Source: an uncultured Clostridia bacterium (GTDB lineage: Bacteria > Bacillota > Clostridia > Christensenellales > Borkfalkiaceae). From it: DNA of 9,648 nt. Location of the stretch: assembly GCA_934254755.1 (NCBI GenBank), contig CAKQMM010000026.1, forward strand, positions 1 to 9,648. Direction: 5' to 3'. Under the pieces are notes generated by a model that saw only the letters and a program-made list of their open reading frames with translations, was not told the origin of the DNA and ran no database searches. The translations under genes and the position numbers were made by a program. Below, piece by piece: positions 6,403-9,648 of the stretch. Every line of letters begins with the position of its first letter. Positions within the stretch are counted from its first letter, which is position 1.

Positions 6403-6955
6403 ATTTCCTTTTGTTTTTTGCAAAAGCGTGAATACTTAATGCTTGTCCGTTATCGATAGTTGTACCGGTGCTTATTTCTTCTAAATTTACATTTTTTAAA
6501 GGTTTATTGTTTACGTCGGTTTGAATATAACGATTTTCAACGCCTGACGGGAATTCTTCCCCGCCAAATTGATAAGCCTTTAACTCTCCCCTTTTTATTT
6601 TTTTGGCTTTTTCATCTTCGTACAAGTGCGTTGTTTCAATGACGCGGTCAACCTTGCCGTTCTCGTCGTGATATACGACGTATTTATGTTTTTTTGTATC
6701 GTCGGTTATCTCTTTGTTTTTGCTATTCTTGAACATAAACTTGTCCTTTATCCAGTATAGCCCGACGCGTAATTTCCCGATTTTAGGTTCTTTCGTCGGT
6801 TTTGGCGTGTTTAACGATTTTTTAGTGCTCTTCGTTATTGTTTTTTTTACCGTTTTCCCGGTCTTTGCGGCTTTACCCGCGGTTTTCGCCGTCTTTGCCG
6901 CCCTGTTTATCGTTCTCGAACTGTGCATTGTGTTTGAAGGTCTTTTTTTCGCCAT
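6401..6955 (-). CDS. Unidentified protein with histone-H1-like basic tail
   Basis: 184 residues, not recognised as a known family. The start is firm: AAGGAG lies 8 nt upstream of the ATG and overlaps the stop of the preceding gene (TAAGGAG), showing co-transcription. Residues 1-60 are a disordered Lys/Ala/Thr-rich tail, with KTAK, KAAKTGK and KKTITKSTKK segments like histone H1 or bacterial Hc1-type tails. Residues 61-184 look folded and beta-rich (KYVVYHDENGKVDRVIETTH, 91-110; ENRYIQTDVNN, 140-150). The tail should bind nucleic acid without sequence specificity. In a filamentous-phage-like context it might coat or condense the genome or act as a replication accessory; this is inference. There is no signal peptide or membrane span. 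Confidence 0.7.
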   Translation of the reverse strand: MAKKRPSNTMHSSRTINRAAKTAKTAGKAAKTGKTVKKTITKSTKKSLNTPKPTKEPKIGKLRVGLYWIKDKFMFKNSKNKEITDDTKKHKYVVYHDENGKVDRVIETTHLYEDEKAKKIKRGELKAYQFGGEEFPSGVENRYIQTDVNNKPLKNVNLEEISTGTTIDNGQALSIHAFAKNKRK

Positions 6956-6967
6956 TTTATTTGCTCC

Positions 6968-7348
6968 TTAAAGTTTAATGTTATTGTTGTACAAGGGCGT
7001 AATTTCGCCCGGGTAATCGTTCCACGTTTCGACGGCGCGGGCGAACTCGTCCTGCGTGCCTTCGAAGACGTACAAGGGGTTAAGAATGTAAAACCCGCCT
7101 TTGCGGTACTTAACGCAGCCGTTTAAGGCGAGGACGCGCCGCCACTCCGTGACGGTGCGCTTCGCCACCGTGCGCCGCTTGTCAGACAGCGCGACCGCAA
7201 GCGTTGTTTGCGTCGCCCTTAGTTCGTTGGTGCTTTTATCTCGAAGCAGAGCCAAAACGGACAGCATAGCAAGCGCGGGGCGGATATAATTAAGCCGTCC
7301 GTCAAAAACGCTTATATCGTTTTTAAAAACTTTTTCGCTATTTTCCAT
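6968..7348 (-). CDS. Winged-helix protein, RepL-like
   Basis: 126 residues. Residues 22-95 form a winged helix: RPALAMLSVLALL (23-35), a central basic helix DKRRTVAKRTVTEWRRVLALNGCV (56-79) and a wing KYRKGGFYILNPLYVFEG (80-97). The ending 'gfYilNPlYvFeGt..ef..a...w' resembles RepL-type replication proteins of small Gram-positive plasmids, in which the same strand pair closes the DNA-binding domain. The ATG at 7348 has only a weak GGGTG ribosome site; it follows the hairpin-rich region 7349-7559, a plausible origin that this protein might bind. The next gene starts 12 nt after its stop. Replication initiation is the likeliest role; a transcription regulator is the alternative. Confidence 0.65.
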   Translation of the reverse strand: MENSEKVFKNDISVFDGRLNYIRPALAMLSVLALLRDKSTNELRATQTTLAVALSDKRRTVAKRTVTEWRRVLALNGCVKYRKGGFYILNPLYVFEGTQDEFARAVETWNDYPGEITPLYNNNIKL

Positions 7349-7361
7349 TTTTGCACCCGCG

Positions 7362-7402
7362 ACCCGACTTTTGCCGCCGCTTTGCTACGTCAAAAGTCGG
7401 GT
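7362..7402. repeat. 12-bp inverted repeat
   Basis: ACCCGACTTTTG (7362-7373) and CAAAAGTCGGGT (7391-7402) pair perfectly around a 17-nt loop. It lies 14 nt upstream of the RepL-like start codon. It could be an operator or iteron-like site for that protein, or a leader hairpin; the minus-strand 3' flank (CGCGGGTGC) is not a U tract, so it is not a terminator. Confidence 0.6.
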
Positions 7403-7441
7403 AAGTTATAAATCGGTTTGTATCGCTTGTTTTAACGGTTT

Positions 7442-7462
7442 TACGCCTTATTTTAAGGCGTA
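7442..7462. repeat. 9-bp hairpin
   Basis: TACGCCTTA (7442-7450) and TAAGGCGTA (7454-7462) with a TTT loop, so the whole element is nearly palindromic. No T run follows on either strand. Confidence 0.5.
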
Positions 7463-7503
7463 TGGCGTTGTAGTCGCGCCGTAACAAAAAATTGCCTAAA
7501 TTC

Positions 7504-7552
7504 CGCCGTTTCGCCGCGCGCCCGTAAAGGACGCGCGGACATTGAAACGGCG
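7504..7552. repeat. Large nested stem-loop after the Zot-like gene
   Basis: Outer stem CGCCGTTTC (7504-7512)/GAAACGGCG (7544-7552) encloses an inner stem CCGCGCG (7514-7520)/CGCGCGG (7532-7538) with an 11-nt loop. The two stems nearly stack, giving a 16-bp imperfect G+C-rich hairpin starting 8 nt after the Zot-like stop codon. On the minus strand a T6 run follows about 12 nt later, too far for a classical terminator. A long imperfect G+C-rich hairpin here resembles a filamentous-phage packaging signal in form only. Confidence 0.55.
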
Positions 7553-7559
7553 CAATTCT

Positions 7560-9503
7560 TTACGACAATTTTTTGATTTTACGGTCTTGCGCCACGCGCT
7601 TTTCCGTTAAAGACGGCGTAGTGCTTACAAACTGCCGCCCGTAGCCCGTTACACGCTCGCCCAAAGTTCCGCTACCCGCTAAGTCGCCTTTTATTTCGCG
7701 GTCGTACCGCGAAGGGTATTGACGGCGGTAGTCGCGCTCGTCGTAGCAATCGCTAATCGTAGCCGCGATTATTCGGTTCTGACGGCGCACCACTGCCGCG
7801 CCGCTACCGTCCTGCGTATCGCCTTTTATACCCGTCTGCGTGTTCGCCGACGTCACCGTCGGCTGTAACCGAAAGCCGATAGAAGAGATAAATCCGCCGA
7901 ACGCTGCCATAAACTTAGCGCGCTTCGGCTCCCTTTTTATCTTTTTATCGAAACTATCAGACTTAAAGAAGGATAAAAACCCGTATATCTTTTCAAGCAG
8001 CCACGGGCGGCATATCCACGTTTGCCCGGATATACCTTCGTTCAGTCCGACGACGCGCCGCGCGTCGATAAATATGTTGTTCGGGTCTTGCTCGCTGCAT
8101 ATCATAGACCAGTTTAAAAAGTGCCGCCCTAAGCGGAACATATCGCTTAAATCGTAGTTTGCCGCCTTGTTAAACGACATATCGCTTTTAAGCATTACGC
8201 CGACTTCGTCCGTCATAATAACGCAATGCGACGGCAAGCGTTTTAAGCCTTGCAAGTGTTCTTTTTCGAGTCGGTGGCACTTTCGCCCGGCGGGGTCCGT
8301 AATCTCGATATTCGACCACAAGCACGGAATACAAGGGCTTTTGACGTAAAATTCGTAAGACTGTTTAACGTCGTAGTAGTCGAGCAGTTCGTCGGGGTTG
8401 TTGCGCCGCAAAATATCTTTTTCGCGGCTGTGTAAAAAGTAGTATTGCATTTGAAGGTCGCGCCACTTCTGATTAGCAAGCCCCAACGACTCTTGCACCG
8501 ACTGCGACGTCTTACCGCTTCCCGGCGCGCCGTATTTGACTTTAACGACGTTGCCGAAGTCGCTCGAAGCGTCCTGACGGTACATAATCATAAAGTAAAT
8601 AAAGAACTTGCCAAAACGTATAACCGCGAACACAAGCACGAATAATTTAAGCGAAAACGGCAAGTATATTTTTTCGTACACCTGCGGCAAAAACCGCTCT
8701 ACGAGATACGCACCAACGATAAACAGCAATATTATTAAACCTATCAGAAGCACGCGCACCGGGGCGAATTTCGCCTTGTCCTGCCACGTTTTTTTACATA
8801 GAACCGTTGCAAGCAGTAAGTAACACGCAACGCCTATATTAACGCCCACGTTGACGTATTTCAAATTTAAAGCTAAAAATATAACGCTTAAAATGAACGG
8901 CACTAAGTGATAGTAAAAGCCGTTTTTTGCAAGCCATAAGTCGTTAAACAAAATGTAGCGAAAGCGTTTCGACGGGTTCTTGCTTTTGACCGTGCCGGGC
9001 GTAGACTGTTTTAAGTCGTCGTAACTCACGACGTCGGCTTCGTACTTGCGTTGCCGCGCGTTCAGATTAAGGGGCGGAAGGTCGAATAAGTTGACCCGTA
9101 AAGCGGGCAAATTCGGCGTAGGCGGTTTTAACGGCTCTAAAACCGTACACTTTACCCAACCGCCGCGCCCGTTAGATTTTATCGTTTCTCGACGGGTGAG
9201 TTTTACAAAATTCCGCCCGGAACTAAACCCGCGCTCATCGCCTTCTATTAGGTTTAATCGGCGTGCAATTTTTTCTTCTTCTGCCCGCCCGGCTTGTTCT
9301 TCTTTTAAAAGCCGCAAACTATAAGCGCGCCCCGTTTTACGGGTAAGCGCGCCGACGTAGTTTAAAATAAAGTTACCGCCGCGCAACTGTCCGCTTTGCG
9401 CTTCCGTTTTAGTTTTTTGGGGACCTTGCGGCGGGGTTGCCGCCGCTACTTCCCGTTGTGGTTTGCCCCCGCTTGCCGCGCCGGGGCGTAAATCTTTTAA
9501 CAT
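7560..9503 (-). CDS. Zot-like membrane ATPase (filamentous phage pI-type)
   Basis: 647 residues. In order: a Gly/Pro/Lys-rich, probably disordered region (1-180); four predicted membrane spans (about 197-213, 218-236, 249-268, 282-306); then a P-loop ATPase. Walker A is GAPGSGKT (325-332, Lys331) and Walker B is CVIMTDEVG (427-435, Asp432-Glu433). RLGRHFLNWSMICSEQDPNNIFIDARR (457-483) matches the Zot-family 'RH....I..TQ.p..id..iR' segment. A weakly hydrophobic stretch (531-544) and a Gly/Arg-rich tail follow. Zot/pI proteins power assembly and export of filamentous virions at the inner membrane. The usual order is ATPase first, then one membrane span; here the spans precede the ATPase and the protein is larger. 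The ATG overlaps the preceding small gene by 7 nt and has no strong ribosome site, so translation is probably coupled. A conjugation-type pump is a less likely alternative. Confidence 0.8.
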   Translation of the reverse strand: MLKDLRPGAASGGKPQREVAAATPPQGPQKTKTEAQSGQLRGGNFILNYVGALTRKTGRAYSLRLLKEEQAGRAEEEKIARRLNLIEGDERGFSSGRNFVKLTRRETIKSNGRGGWVKCTVLEPLKPPTPNLPALRVNLFDLPPLNLNARQRKYEADVVSYDDLKQSTPGTVKSKNPSKRFRYILFNDLWLAKNGFYYHLVPFILSVIFLALNLKYVNVGVNIGVACYLLLATVLCKKTWQDKAKFAPVRVLLIGLIILLFIVGAYLVERFLPQVYEKIYLPFSLKLFVLVFAVIRFGKFFIYFMIMYRQDASSDFGNVVKVKYGAPGSGKTSQSVQESLGLANQKWRDLQMQYYFLHSREKDILRRNNPDELLDYYDVKQSYEFYVKSPCIPCLWSNIEITDPAGRKCHRLEKEHLQGLKRLPSHCVIMTDEVGVMLKSDMSFNKAANYDLSDMFRLGRHFLNWSMICSEQDPNNIFIDARRVVGLNEGISGQTWICRPWLLEKIYGFLSFFKSDSFDKKIKREPKRAKFMAAFGGFISSIGFRLQPTVTSANTQTGIKGDTQDGSGAAVVRRQNRIIAATISDCYDERDYRRQYPSRYDREIKGDLAGSGTLGERVTGYGRQFVSTTPSLTEKRVAQDRKIKKLS

Positions 9504-9625
9504 AATACTTTATACACGACGTACATAATAACGTTAGCCGCTATCATCATTGCCGCCATTCCGCCGATTAAGAAACATAAACGACGGCGGCTTTTTTGTT
9601 TTTGCCGGGTTTTATCTTGTTCCAT
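9497..9625 (-). CDS. Small single-span membrane protein (42 aa)
   Basis: A short frame with a charged head (MEQDKTRQKQKSRRR, 1-15), one hydrophobic span (about 16-38, with GGMAAMMIAANVIMYVV) and stop TAA. It overlaps the Zot-like start (ATGTTAA), which supports translation. The positive head predicts the N-terminus inside. An in-frame stop lies 4-6 nt before the ATG, so this is the longest start; AAGGA lies 15 nt upstream, rather far. Small one-span proteins next to pI in filamentous phages are coat or assembly components; that is a possible role. It overlaps by 58 nt the end of the upstream frame. Confidence 0.45.
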   Translation of the reverse strand: MEQDKTRQKQKSRRRLCFLIGGMAAMMIAANVIMYVVYKVLC

Positions 9626-9648
9626 ACTTTAATAAACCAGTCCTTCAC
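9568..9648 (-). CDS. C-terminal end of an unidentified upstream gene
   Basis: The last 26 codons plus TAA of a frame entering from the right edge: VKDWFIKVWNKIKPGKN then KKAAVVYVS. A basic, aromatic tail of a protein whose body is outside the window. It overlaps the small membrane protein in another frame; the overlap suggests a compact operon, or that one of the two frames is not translated. Confidence 0.35.
   Translation of the reverse strand: MKDWFIKVWNKIKPGKNKKAAVVYVS

Larger units (their letters stand above)
7349..7559. other. Hairpin-rich intergenic region, candidate origin or packaging locus
   Basis: 211 nt between the Zot-like gene and the RepL-like gene hold three separate stem-loops (see the repeat entries), in a density unlike ordinary spacers. 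A weak minus-strand -10 (TATAAC, 7405-7410) could serve the RepL-like gene. A 29-codon minus frame (7453-7542) has no ribosome site. In filamentous phages the intergenic region carries hairpins for packaging and for both strand origins; the parallel is inferred. Confidence 0.45.

Noticed and set aside
7453..7542. 29-codon minus-strand frame inside the hairpin-rich gap
   Set aside because: No ribosome site, and the frame passes straight through two stem-loops with Arg-rich random composition.

Overview
The window has two parts. The left part (1 to about 5.2 kb) looks like chromosomal DNA of an anaerobic, carbohydrate-degrading bacterium. The right part (about 5.2 to 9.65 kb) looks like one end of an integrated filamentous-phage-like (inovirus-like) or plasmid-like element. 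Every convincing gene is on the minus strand, so gene order is best read from right to left. The strong AGGAG-type ribosome sites, A+T-rich intergenic DNA, intrinsic terminators and a CCA-encoding tRNA 3' end suggest an uncultured member of the Bacillota (Clostridia). This is an inference from style, not from a marker gene.

Left part: a glycan-degradation locus. A GH110-like parallel beta-helix protein (2651-4288) and a clan GH-A, GH39-like glycosidase (1269-2648) are separated by 2 nt and form an operon ending at a terminator (1170-1210). A third gene (1-933, cut by the window edge) has its own extended -10 promoter and encodes another (beta/alpha)8-barrel, GH42-like hydrolase. None of the three starts with a signal peptide, so they should act on imported oligosaccharides in the cytoplasm, plausibly alpha-galactose-capped glycans.

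Junction (4.65-5.2 kb): no gene. It holds several strong hairpins, a run of back-to-back small palindromes, and two similar modules, each a CCA-ending tRNA 3' end followed on the minus strand by a terminator. The better copy (5183-5207) is a 25-nt tRNA 3' end whose matching T-stem and 5' body are missing. That is the expected appearance of an attachment site left by an element that integrated into a tRNA gene. The intact tRNA should then lie beyond the right edge.

Right part, read right to left: the end of an unidentified gene (9568-9648), a 42-residue single-span membrane protein (9497-9625), a 647-residue Zot-like membrane ATPase (7560-9503), a 211-nt hairpin-rich gap that could be a replication or packaging locus (7349-7559), a RepL-like winged-helix protein (6968-7348), a protein with a lysine/alanine-rich histone-H1-like tail (6401-6955), a short plus-strand RNA unit with its own promoter and terminator (about 6266-6402), a second winged-helix protein (5711-6184), and about 500 nt of non-coding DNA up to the attachment site. 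The Zot-like ATPase is the hallmark: in filamentous phages this family (pI) powers virion assembly and export. The winged-helix proteins would handle replication or regulation, and the basic-tail protein may bind DNA. No integrase, coat protein or HUH replication protein is visible, so the element is incomplete in this window.
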